The position numbers and the translations under genes are program-made. A stretch of DNA of 64,000 nucleotides, from the NCBI RefSeq assembly GCF_025465545.1, contig NZ_JAODMK010000036.1, forward strand, positions 1 through 64,000, in the 5' to 3' direction. Below, in pieces: positions 33,151 through 44,387 of the stretch (position 1 is its first letter; each line of letters opens with the position of its first letter). Source of the DNA: Naasia sp. Lineage in GTDB: Bacteria > Actinomycetota > Actinomycetes > Actinomycetales > Microbacteriaceae. A model generated the notes under the pieces. The model ran no database searches. It worked only from the letters and a program-made list of their open reading frames with translations, and had not been told where the DNA came from.

Positions 33151-34479
33151 CTAGCCGCCCCTCGGCGGGTCGGCGAGCGACAGCGCCAGGGTCTTCTGCA
33201 CGTCGCTGACGGAGCCGTCGGTGACCAGCTCGCCTCGGTCGATGCCGATGAGCGACAGGTTGCGCAGCGACTCGGTACCGGGCTCGAGGTACCAGTCGTG
33301 GCCGACCGACGCGGTGAGCACCTGGCCGGTCACCGGATCGACGGCGCCGTTCACGCCCATCGGGTGGGCGCCGAAGTCGGCTGAGCCGGGGTCCGTTCCG
33401 AAGAAGGCGGTGTCGACCACCGGATCCCAGGCGGCCTCCCCCACCCAGACACGGTCGGCGGGGATCCCGAGGTCGTCCGCCGACTGCGCGTCGCCGCCGG
33501 GTGAGCCGATCATCGCGAGGGCGTCGACGGCCATCTCACCGCGCTGGAGGGCGAGGGTGACGGCCGTTGCGCCGTAGGAGTGGGCGAAGACGGAGACGTA
33601 GGGCTCGTTCCCCTCGCGGAGGGCGCGCAGCCCGTTGACGGTGCCCGACATGAAGTCGGCGCCCTGCTCTGCCAGGTCGAGGCCGAAGACATTCGTCACG
33701 TCGGGAGTCTGGTAGCCGATCCAGGACACCGTGGCCACCGTCGAGTGCTCGCCGAGGAGCGTCTGCCAGCTGGTCTGCGAGTCGTAGATGTCGGCTGTGA
33801 CCTTGGTCCACTCGGACATGTGCTCACGCACCGACAGCAGGGCGCCCGGCACGAGGAAGCTCACGTAGTCGGCGGAGTCGAGCTCTCCGAGGGAGACCGC
33901 GGCGCGGCCGGGCATCGCCGTGTCGAGCACGAGCAGCCGCCGGGTGGGCCCGTCCGCCGTCTGGTCGAGCGAGGACTCGACCTGCTCGAGCATCCGCAGC
34001 TGACTGACCGCCTCGAAGCCGGCCCCCTTGCCGATCCCCGCCGAGAGCCGGGAACGCAGGCCCGCGAGGGTTCCCTCGAGCAGGCGCCGGTTCGCACTGT
34101 CCCGCACGTCGTAGGGCACACCGTCCAGGTTGCCGACCAGTTCCGGTGCGACCGTCTCGAACTTCAGCCGTTCTCCGAAATCGAGCCCGGCCCACCAGGA
34201 CCGCACGTCGCCGGGGGCGGGCTGATTCGCGATGAGGTCCTCAAGAACGTCATCGCCGGTCGCGACGAACTCCCTCAGGTCCTCGCGGGGCAGCCGCTCC
34301 AGCCCGCGCAGCAGCTGCTCGGGGCCGAGGGAGTCGATGAGCGCCGCATCCAGCACGGGAGACCCGCCTCGCGCATTGACCGAGATCAGCATCGGGGCGC
34401 AGAACGCGGACTCCGCGGGAGCGTCTGCGGCGACCGGCGACAGGGTGGCGAGGGCAAGCGCAGTCAGGACGCTGAGCAT
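33151..34479 (-). CDS. Secreted alpha/beta hydrolase, DUF1023 type
   Basis: A 442-residue protein with a short N-terminal signal-like segment (LSVLTALALATLSPVAADA). The DUF1023 hydrolase domain fills the C-terminal half: the nucleophile elbow FAHSYGATAV (Gly/Ala-x-Ser-x-Gly), the catalytic Asp region around AWDPVVDTAFFG, and the His in VGHDWYLEPG. The middle of the chain is helical (QLRMLEQVESSL). Relatives are found across actinobacteria as exported or envelope hydrolases of unknown substrate. The start is preceded by GGGGGAGGT. No operon partner: ligA lies 401 nt upstream. Confidence 0.85.
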   Translation of the reverse strand: MLSVLTALALATLSPVAADAPAESAFCAPMLISVNARGGSPVLDAALIDSLGPEQLLRGLERLPREDLREFVATGDDVLEDLIANQPAPGDVRSWWAGLDFGERLKFETVAPELVGNLDGVPYDVRDSANRRLLEGTLAGLRSRLSAGIGKGAGFEAVSQLRMLEQVESSLDQTADGPTRRLLVLDTAMPGRAAVSLGELDSADYVSFLVPGALLSVREHMSEWTKVTADIYDSQTSWQTLLGEHSTVATVSWIGYQTPDVTNVFGLDLAEQGADFMSGTVNGLRALREGNEPYVSVFAHSYGATAVTLALQRGEMAVDALAMIGSPGGDAQSADDLGIPADRVWVGEAAWDPVVDTAFFGTDPGSADFGAHPMGVNGAVDPVTGQVLTASVGHDWYLEPGTESLRNLSLIGIDRGELVTDGSVSDVQKTLALSLADPPRGG

Positions 34480-34796
34480 CGCGACACCTCCCCCCGGTAC
34501 GCGGCGTGCACCTTCGGAAAGTACCGGCGGTCGGGCACCGACAGTGGCACGGGCGTGGCCCCCATAGTAGGGAGCCGGGACCAGGCGGAACAGTCCCCCG
34601 CGAGGCCCCGCGCCCCCGTCCTCCTCGGCCGTTCCGCGCCCGCCCGCGGAGTTGCGCGGCGGAGAACCTTCAACCGCCCCTCAAAGGTGTGAGTCACGCC
34701 CCCGGAGTGGGGCGGCGAAGGGGGTTGTTCGGGGGCGCGAGGAGGCGGCGCAGGGGGCGGTCGGCGTGTCGCGTGGGGTGGCCGCGCAGGCCTACG
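34480..34796. other. Gene-poor stretch upstream of the DUF1023 gene
   Basis: No frame here looks like a gene. On the minus strand TACTAT (about 34570-34565) might be a -10 box for the hydrolase gene with an 80-90-nt leader; no convincing -35 is seen. The remainder is GC-rich and featureless down to the palindromic repeat at 34797. Confidence 0.4.
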
Positions 34797-34870
34797 CAGC
34801 GAATGCGCCCCGAGCCGCCGAGCGCGACCCGTGCACGCGGCGCGCTCGGCGGCTGGGGGCGCACTCGGCG
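34797..34870. repeat. 74-nt palindromic repeat, copy C
   Basis: Aligns with copy A (2344) over its whole length. The inner stem is perfect: GCCGCCGAGCGCG pairs with CGCGCTCGGCGGC; the outer arms AATGCGCC and GGCGCACT pair less well. It sits just beyond the stop codon of ligA (34881, minus strand), so a terminator role after ligA is possible. Confidence 0.78.
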
Positions 34871-34880
34871 CTGCGCCGGC

Positions 34881-38214
<3,334 letters not shown>

Positions 38215-38226
38215 ACGCCGAGTCTA
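38215..38226 (-). promoter_or_regulatory. Leaderless -10 box of mnmA
   Basis: TAGACT (38226-38221, minus strand), 6 nt, ATG at 38214. It lies in the 32-nt gap after the cysteine desulfurase gene. Confidence 0.58.
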
Positions 38227-38246
38227 GATCGGCTCGTTGCGCCGGC

Positions 38247-39437
38247 TCAGCGGAGGGCGGAAGGGACCCGATCGGCGTGACCTGCCCGCTGAGCGCGGGC
38301 GACCGCCTCCGGCAGGACCCGCAGCAGGGCCTCGATGTCCTCGCCGGAGGTGTCCTCGCCGAGGCTCACGCGCAGAGCGCCCCGCGCCTCCTGCTCGGGC
38401 ACGCCCATCGCGAGGAGGACGTGGGACACGTCGGCGACTCCCGCCTGGCAGGCCGCGCCGGTGCTCACCGAGATGCCGGCCATGTCGAGCAGGAAGAGCA
38501 GGGAGTCGCCATCGCAGCCGGGGAAGGTGAAGTGGGCGTTGCCGGGCAGGCGGGAGGCGCCGGCGGGTGCCCCGCGCAGGACCGCGCCGGGCACGGCGTC
38601 CCGGATCCCGCCGATCAGCCGGTCGCGCAGGCCGGACAGGCGGGTTGCGCGCTCATCGAGCCCGCCGACGGCGAGCGTGGCGGCGGCGGCGAAGGCGACC
38701 GCGCCCGCCACATCCTGGGTGCCGGACCGGATGCCCCTCTGCTGCCCGCCGCCGTGCACGAGCGGCTGCGCTGTCGCGCTCCTGCCGAGCACGAGCGCGC
38801 CGACGCCGACCGGGCCCCCCACCTTGTGCGCGGAGACGCTCATCGCGGCGAGCCCGGAGCTGCGGAAGTCCACGGGCACGTACCCGAGGGCGGCCACGGC
38901 ATCCGCGTGCACCGGCACGCCGGACTCGCCGGCGATCGCGGCGATGCGGACGACGTCCTGCACGGTGCCCACCTCGTTGTTGGCCCAGAGGAGGGTGACC
39001 AGGGCGGCGTCCTCGTCCTCGAGCGCGGCCCCCACCGACTCGGGCGCGAGCCGGGCCTCGTGGTCGATGGGCAGCTCCTCGATCCGCGCACCCTCGTGCG
39101 CCTCGAGCCAGGCGACCGTGTCCACCGTGGCGTGATGCTCGCCTCCCGGCAGCAGCACCCGGCGCCCGCCGACCGCCCCGGCGGTGCGCGCCCAGTAGAT
39201 GCCCTTGACGGCGGTGTTGACGGCCTCGGTTCCCCCCGAGGTGAAGACGACCTCCACGGGGTCGCAGTTGAGGGCCTCGGCGAGCTGCTCGCGCGCCTCC
39301 TCGAGCACCCGCTTCGCGCTCTGCCCCTGCCCGTGGATGGACGACGGGTTCCCGGTCACCGACAGCGCCCGGGTGTACACCTCGAGGACCTCGGGCCGAA
39401 GGGGCGTTGTGGCGGCGTGATCCAGGTAGATCGCCAT
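38247..39437 (-). CDS. Cysteine desulfurase (IscS/NifS family)
   Basis: A 396-residue PLP enzyme that takes sulfur from cysteine and passes it on as a persulfide. The N terminus YLDHAATTPLRPEVLE, the PLP lysine Lys205 in SVSAHKVGGP, and the persulfide cysteine Cys330 in STGAACQAG are visible. Placement ahead of mnmA suggests it feeds tRNA thiolation, and possibly Fe-S assembly. I start at the ATG at 39437 rather than 39443 because the -10 box TAGAGT lies exactly 6 nt before it; that box overlaps the glgX promoter on the other strand. Confidence 0.95.
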   Translation of the reverse strand: MAIYLDHAATTPLRPEVLEVYTRALSVTGNPSSIHGQGQSAKRVLEEAREQLAEALNCDPVEVVFTSGGTEAVNTAVKGIYWARTAGAVGGRRVLLPGGEHHATVDTVAWLEAHEGARIEELPIDHEARLAPESVGAALEDEDAALVTLLWANNEVGTVQDVVRIAAIAGESGVPVHADAVAALGYVPVDFRSSGLAAMSVSAHKVGGPVGVGALVLGRSATAQPLVHGGGQQRGIRSGTQDVAGAVAFAAAATLAVGGLDERATRLSGLRDRLIGGIRDAVPGAVLRGAPAGASRLPGNAHFTFPGCDGDSLLFLLDMAGISVSTGAACQAGVADVSHVLLAMGVPEQEARGALRVSLGEDTSGEDIEALLRVLPEAVARAQRAGHADRVPSALR

Positions 39438-39455
39438 TCCCATACTCTAGGGACC
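39438..39455. promoter_or_regulatory. Overlapping divergent leaderless promoters (cysteine desulfurase gene and glgX)
   Basis: On the plus strand TACTCT (39443-39448) is 7 nt before the glgX ATG. On the minus strand TAGAGT (39449-39444) is 6 nt before the desulfurase ATG. The two hexamers share five of six positions, so RNA polymerase can open only one direction at a time. Confidence 0.72.
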
Positions 39456-41522
39456 ATGACGCCGGAGGATCCTTTCGCCGGACTCGGCGTCCGGAGCACC
39501 GCCTCCGGCGGCGAGCTGAGGATCTGGAGCGGCACCGCCGACGCGGTCGAGCTCTGCTTCTTCGACAGCTCGGATCCGCACTGGATCACCTCCACCGTCC
39601 CGCTCGAGCGGGATGCGCACGGCGTGTGGAGCGGGCGCTCCCCGCTGCTCGTTCCGGGGCGCCGCTACGGAGTGCGCGTCTCGGGCCCCTCGGCCCCCGG
39701 CAATACCTTCAACCCCGCGACGGTGCTCCTCGACCCCTATGCCCGGGGCGTCTCCCGCGTCTCCCCCACGATGTGGCAGAGCGTCGTCCTCGACGGTGCC
39801 TTCGACTGGGGGGCCAGCAGCAAACCCGCGGTGCCGCTCGACCGGAGCGTCGTCTACGAGGCGCACGTCCGGGGCCTCACCAAGCTGAATCCCGCGCTGC
39901 CGGCCGCGCTCCGCGGCACCTACGCCGGTCTTGCCCACGAGAGCACGATCGACTACCTGCAGGACCTCGGGGTGACGGCGGTCGAGCTGCTTCCCGTGCA
40001 CGCCTTCACGAGCGAGCGCCGGCTCGTCGCCCAGGGACGCAGCAACTACTGGGGCTACAACTCCCTCGCCTACTTCGCGCCGCACCCGTCCTATGCGTCG
40101 ACCGCCGCCCAGCGGTCCGGGCCCGAAGCGGTCGTCGGCGAGTTCAAGGGGATGGTCAAGCAGCTGCACGAGGCCGGCATCGAGGTGCTCCTCGACGTGG
40201 TCTACAACCACACCGCGGAGGAGGGCATCGGCGGAAACCGCTTGAGCTTCCGGGGCATCGACAACTCGTCCTACTACCGTCAGGCCGCCGGCGGCGAGTA
40301 CGTGGACATGACCGGCTGCGGGAACACCCTCGACTTCAGCAATGAGGCGGCCATCCGGCTCGTGCACGACTCGGTGCGGTACTGGGCGAACGAGCTGCAG
40401 GTCGACGGGTTCCGGTTCGATCTGGCAGTGACACTCGGTCGCGACGCGATGGGCGCCTTCGACCCCGAGCATCCGCTGCTGCTCTCCCTTCGCGACGATC
40501 CCGCGCTCGCGGGCGTCAAGCTGATCGCGGAGCCGTGGGACGTCGGGCCCGACGGCTGGCAGACCGGCCACTTCCCCCCGGGCTGGAGCGAGTGGAACGA
40601 CCACTTCCGCAACGCGTCCCGCAGCTTCTGGCTGAGCGACACCGCGGCCGGGCGGCACGGGCACCATGCTGCGGGCAGCACAGGAAAGCTCGCAACGGCG
40701 CTGGCCGGCTCCGCGGACCTGTTCGCCAAGGAGCGCGGACCGCTCGCCTCCGTCAACTTCGTCACCGCCCACGACGGCTTCACCCTTGCCGACCTCACCG
40801 CATACGACGTCAAGCACAACCTCGCGAACGGCGAGGAGAACCGTGACGGAACCGACGACAACCGCTCGTTCAACTTCGGGGTGGAGGGTGAGACGCGGGA
40901 CAGGAAGATCCTCGCCGACCGCCGCCGGGCGATGAGGAACCTGCTGGGCACCCTGCTGCTCTCGGCGGGCGTCCCCATGATCACGGCGGGCGACGAGTAC
41001 GGCCGCACGCAGCGCGGCAACAACAACGCCTACTGCCAGGACAGCGAGCTCACCTGGCTCAGCTGGGAGCGGACCGCCTGGCAGCGGGACCTGCACGGCG
41101 TCGTGCGCACCCTGCTGAGGCTGCGCCGGGAGAATGCGGCGCTTCGCCCCTCCCGCTACGCGGTGCACCAGACGCCCACGCCGAACGCGTCCGAGATCAC
41201 CTGGTACTCGCGCATCGGCGAGATGATGATCAGCCACGACTGGCACGATCCCGAGGCCCGGTGCATCCAGTACTTCGCGTCGTCGACCCCGGACGAGGAG
41301 ACGCTCAATCAAGTGCTGCTGGTGGTCAGCGGCATCGAGGGGGCCTGCTCGGTGCGGCTCCCCCAGCACGAGGGCGTCGAGGGATTCGAGCTGCTCTGGA
41401 CGAGCGAGGACGATGCGGCCAGGGGCACGCTGCACGATGCGGGAACCGAGGTGTCGCTCGACGGGCCGGCGCTGGTGCTCTTCCGCGCCGTCTCCACGCC
41501 GGCCCCGCCGCGCGAGCGCTAG
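39456..41522 (+). CDS. glgX: Glycogen debranching enzyme
   Basis: A 688-residue isoamylase-type GH13 enzyme that cuts alpha-1,6 branches of phosphorylase-trimmed glycogen. An N-terminal CBM48 domain (about 1-130) is followed by the barrel with DVVYNHTAEE, GFRFDLAV (nucleophile Asp322), LIAEPWDVG (Glu359) and FVTAHDGFT (Asp440). YEAHVRGLT and GNNNAYCQDSELTW are GlgX/TreX signatures. Start fixed by the leaderless promoter 7 nt upstream. It faces glgP across a 15-bp inverted repeat that can end both transcripts; debranching and phosphorolysis would act together. Confidence 0.96.
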   Translation: MTPEDPFAGLGVRSTASGGELRIWSGTADAVELCFFDSSDPHWITSTVPLERDAHGVWSGRSPLLVPGRRYGVRVSGPSAPGNTFNPATVLLDPYARGVSRVSPTMWQSVVLDGAFDWGASSKPAVPLDRSVVYEAHVRGLTKLNPALPAALRGTYAGLAHESTIDYLQDLGVTAVELLPVHAFTSERRLVAQGRSNYWGYNSLAYFAPHPSYASTAAQRSGPEAVVGEFKGMVKQLHEAGIEVLLDVVYNHTAEEGIGGNRLSFRGIDNSSYYRQAAGGEYVDMTGCGNTLDFSNEAAIRLVHDSVRYWANELQVDGFRFDLAVTLGRDAMGAFDPEHPLLLSLRDDPALAGVKLIAEPWDVGPDGWQTGHFPPGWSEWNDHFRNASRSFWLSDTAAGRHGHHAAGSTGKLATALAGSADLFAKERGPLASVNFVTAHDGFTLADLTAYDVKHNLANGEENRDGTDDNRSFNFGVEGETRDRKILADRRRAMRNLLGTLLLSAGVPMITAGDEYGRTQRGNNNAYCQDSELTWLSWERTAWQRDLHGVVRTLLRLRRENAALRPSRYAVHQTPTPNASEITWYSRIGEMMISHDWHDPEARCIQYFASSTPDEETLNQVLLVVSGIEGACSVRLPQHEGVEGFELLWTSEDDAARGTLHDAGTEVSLDGPALVLFRAVSTPAPPRER

Positions 41523-41544
41523 CCGGCCGCTGGGACCGGCCGCT

Positions 41545-41584
41545 CCGGCTCGGCTTGCGGCGCGACGCGCGCAATCCGAGCCGG
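41545..41584. terminator. Bidirectional terminator between glgX and glgP
   Basis: Arms CCGGCTCGGCTTGCG (41545-41559) and CGCAATCCGAGCCGG (41570-41584) pair with one mismatch around a 10-nt loop. The position between convergent stops fits a shared terminator. Confidence 0.7.
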
Positions 41585-41605
41585 AACGTGCAGTCCGAGG
41601 GAGCC

Positions 41606-44197
41606 CTAGTGGGCGACCGTCACCAGACCGAGTTCGGCGGGGCTCGCGAGGTAGGGGCTCTTCGGGACGACGCGCACGTTGTAGCCGAACGAGCCGGGAC
41701 GGGTGAGCGGCACCGTGCCGGCGAAGGTCGTGGACCCGTCGAGCGCGATCATCCCGGTGACCGTCGCCGCCGCGGGGCCGTCGTCCGTCAGGAGCGCCAG
41801 CTCCACGGTCGTGGTGTCCACCAGGATGTCGTCCTCCAGGCTCCGCCCGTAGACGACCTCGACCGAGACGTCCTGAGGCGACAGCGAGCCGAGCTGGACC
41901 TGCGCCCGCACATGCAGTTCGTCGCCGATCCGCGGGACCGCCGCGAGACCGCCCGATTCCACGTGCACCACGTGGACGCCGGCCCAGTTCTTCGACACGT
42001 CGCTCTTCCACGCGGCGAGCGCCCGACCGGCGGCGTAGTCGCCGGCGGCGATGACGGTGGCCGCCTTGCCCGCCGGCGTGTACAGCTTGGAGACGTACTC
42101 CTTGACCATGCGGTCCGCGCTGAGCGAGGGCGACAGGGTCGCGAGCGTGTGCCGGATCGACTTCACCCAGCGCTCGGGCACCCCGTCCTTGTTCCGGTCA
42201 TAGAACCGGGGGGCGATCTGGTGCTCGATGAGGTCGTACATGGCGCCGGCCTCGAGCGCGTCGCGCTCGTCGGCGTCGCCTGCCGCGTCGGAGGACGGGA
42301 TCGCCCAGCCGTTCTCGCCGTCGTAGAACTCGTTCCACCAGCCGTCGAGGATCGACAGGTTGAGCGCACCGTTGAGGGCGGCCTTCATGCCGGACGTTCC
42401 GCACGCCTCGAGCGGACGGAGCGGATTGTTGAGCCACACGTCGGTGCCCGGATAGAGGAGCTGCGCCATGCCGATGTCGTAGTTGGGCAGGAACACGATG
42501 CGCCGGCGCACCTCGGGATCCTGGGTGAAGTTGACGAGCTTCTGGATGAGGCGCTTGCCCTCATCGTCGGCCGGGTGCGACTTGCCTGCGATGATCAGCT
42601 GCACCGGCCGCTTCTTGCTCGTCAGCAGCTCGCGCAGGCGATGCTCGTCGTGCAGCATCAGCGTGAGGCGCTTGTAGGTGGGCACGCGGCGGGCGAAGCC
42701 GATGGTGAGGACGTCCGGGTCGAGCACGTCGTCGAGCCAGGTGGGGACCACCGAACCGGGGTTCTGCTCCGCCCATGACGCCTTCAGGCGCCGCCGGGCA
42801 TCGCCGACCAGCTGCTCGCGCATCTGACCGCGGACATCCCAGAGCTCCTCGTCGCTGACCGACTTCGACGCCCAGTCGGCGGCGGTCGTGTCGGAGGTGC
42901 CCAGCTTCTTCTCGGCCAGCGCGAGCAGGCGCGGGTCCGTCCAGGTGGGGGCGTGCACGCCGTTGGTGACCGAGGTGATCGGCACGTCCGCCTGGTCGAA
43001 TCCCGGCCAGAGCCCGGAGAACATGCCTCGGCTCACCTCGCCGTGCAGCTGCGAGACGCCGTTGGCGTGCTGGGCGAGCCGCAGCCCCATCACCGCCATG
43101 TTGAACATCGAGCCCGAGCCGCCCGCGTAGTCCTCGGCGCCGAGCGCGAGCACGTCCCGCGCGGCGACGCCGGGCAGCAGGTCGGTCGAGAAGTAGGCCT
43201 CGATCAGCGAGCGGTCGAACCGGTCGATTCCGGCGGGAACCGGAGTGTGCGTCGTGAACACCGTCCCGGCGCGGACCACCTCGAGTGCCTCCGCGAAGGA
43301 GAGCCCGCCGGCGACCAGGTCGCTGATGCGTTCGAGGCCCAGGAAGCCGGCATGGCCCTCGTTGGTGTGGAAGACCTGCGGAAATGGGGTGCGGGACAGG
43401 TCGCTGTAGAGCTTGATGGCGCGCACCCCGCCGATGCCGAGCAGCAGCTCCTGGAGCAGCCGGTGCTCGCCGCCGCCGCCGTAGAGGCGGTCGGTCACGC
43501 TGCGGAGGGACTCCTCGTTCTCGGGGATGTCGGTGTCGAGGAGCAGCAGCTTGACCCGGCCGACGTCCGCCTGCCACACGCGAGCGAAGAGGGTGCGGCC
43601 GCCGGGAAGGGCGAGGGCGACCTGGGCCGGCGCACCGTCGATGCCGCGGAGGACGGACAGTGGGAGGCCGTCGGGATCGAGGACCGGGTAGGTCTCCTGC
43701 TGCCAGCCGTCGGGCGAGATGGCCTGACGGAAGTAGCCCGAGCGATAGAAGAGGCCCACGGCGAGCAGCGGCACACCGAGATCGGATGCGCTCTTCAGGT
43801 GATCGCCGGCGAGGATGCCCAGACCACCCGAGTACTGGGGAAGGGCCGCCGCGATGCCGAACTCGGGCGAGAAGTAGGCAATCGACTCGGGCGCGTCGGT
43901 GCGCGTCTGGTACCAGCGCGGCTCCGTGATGTAGGTGCGCAGGCCATCGCGCAGCGCATTCGCCCTCTGCACGTAGGCGGTGTCGGCGGCGAGCTCCTCC
44001 ACCCGCTCGGGCGTCACCCCACCGAGCAGCGACACCGGGTCGTGCTGGCTGGCAGCCCACAGGTCGGGGTCGATGTACTCGAACAGCTCCCGGGTGGGCT
44101 CGTGCCACGACCACCGGAGGTTGCCGGAGAGCTCGTCGAGCGCGGAGAGACTCTCCGGCAGGACGGTGCGGACGGTGAAACGACGGATGGCCTTCAT
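41606..44197 (-). CDS. glgP: Alpha-glucan (glycogen/maltodextrin) phosphorylase
   Basis: An 863-residue GT35 phosphorylase of the actinobacterial type that releases glucose 1-phosphate from alpha-1,4 glucans. It starts with the DUF3417 domain (RRFTVRTVLPESLSALDELSGNLRWSW). Conserved catalytic stretches include PVPAGIDRF, FARRVPTYKR and the PLP lysine in EACGTSGMKAALNGALN. The C-terminal 130 residues are an extra beta-rich domain. A TGGGAT -10 box lies 6 nt before the ATG. Divergent from glgE with 190 nt between. Confidence 0.95.
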   Translation of the reverse strand: MKAIRRFTVRTVLPESLSALDELSGNLRWSWHEPTRELFEYIDPDLWAASQHDPVSLLGGVTPERVEELAADTAYVQRANALRDGLRTYITEPRWYQTRTDAPESIAYFSPEFGIAAALPQYSGGLGILAGDHLKSASDLGVPLLAVGLFYRSGYFRQAISPDGWQQETYPVLDPDGLPLSVLRGIDGAPAQVALALPGGRTLFARVWQADVGRVKLLLLDTDIPENEESLRSVTDRLYGGGGEHRLLQELLLGIGGVRAIKLYSDLSRTPFPQVFHTNEGHAGFLGLERISDLVAGGLSFAEALEVVRAGTVFTTHTPVPAGIDRFDRSLIEAYFSTDLLPGVAARDVLALGAEDYAGGSGSMFNMAVMGLRLAQHANGVSQLHGEVSRGMFSGLWPGFDQADVPITSVTNGVHAPTWTDPRLLALAEKKLGTSDTTAADWASKSVSDEELWDVRGQMREQLVGDARRRLKASWAEQNPGSVVPTWLDDVLDPDVLTIGFARRVPTYKRLTLMLHDEHRLRELLTSKKRPVQLIIAGKSHPADDEGKRLIQKLVNFTQDPEVRRRIVFLPNYDIGMAQLLYPGTDVWLNNPLRPLEACGTSGMKAALNGALNLSILDGWWNEFYDGENGWAIPSSDAAGDADERDALEAGAMYDLIEHQIAPRFYDRNKDGVPERWVKSIRHTLATLSPSLSADRMVKEYVSKLYTPAGKAATVIAAGDYAAGRALAAWKSDVSKNWAGVHVVHVESGGLAAVPRIGDELHVRAQVQLGSLSPQDVSVEVVYGRSLEDDILVDTTTVELALLTDDGPAAATVTGMIALDGSTTFAGTVPLTRPGSFGYNVRVVPKSPYLASPAELGLVTVAH

Positions 44198-44209
44198 AGA
44201 TCGATCCCA
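44198..44209 (-). promoter_or_regulatory. Probable leaderless -10 box of glgP
   Basis: TGGGAT (44209-44204, minus strand), 6 nt, ATG at 44197. Weaker than consensus because the second base is G. Confidence 0.45.
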
Positions 44210-44375
44210 TCAGCAAACAGGCGAATGGAGCCCACCCTAGGACAGTCCTGTCGGGTCTCGGCGACACCTCGGGGCCGCTGAGGGCGTGCCAGGGTCGATG
44301 GGGGCGCTTGACAGGCCGAGCGGGGGCGCGTCAAGGGGGCGGCCTCCGGGGGCGCGGCCCCTGAAGGGTGCGGGC

Positions 44376-44387
44376 TAGAGTGAAATC
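44376..44387 (+). promoter_or_regulatory. Leaderless -10 box of glgE
   Basis: TAGAGT (44376-44381), 6 nt, GTG at 44388. The same hexamer serves the cysteine desulfurase gene at 39444. The glgP-glgE gap holds no other clear feature except a short CTTGAC/GTCAAG dyad near 44307-44336. Confidence 0.62.

Noticed and set aside
39447-42011. 854-codon minus-strand frame antisense to glgX
   Set aside because: Shadow of glgX; no motif and no start signal.
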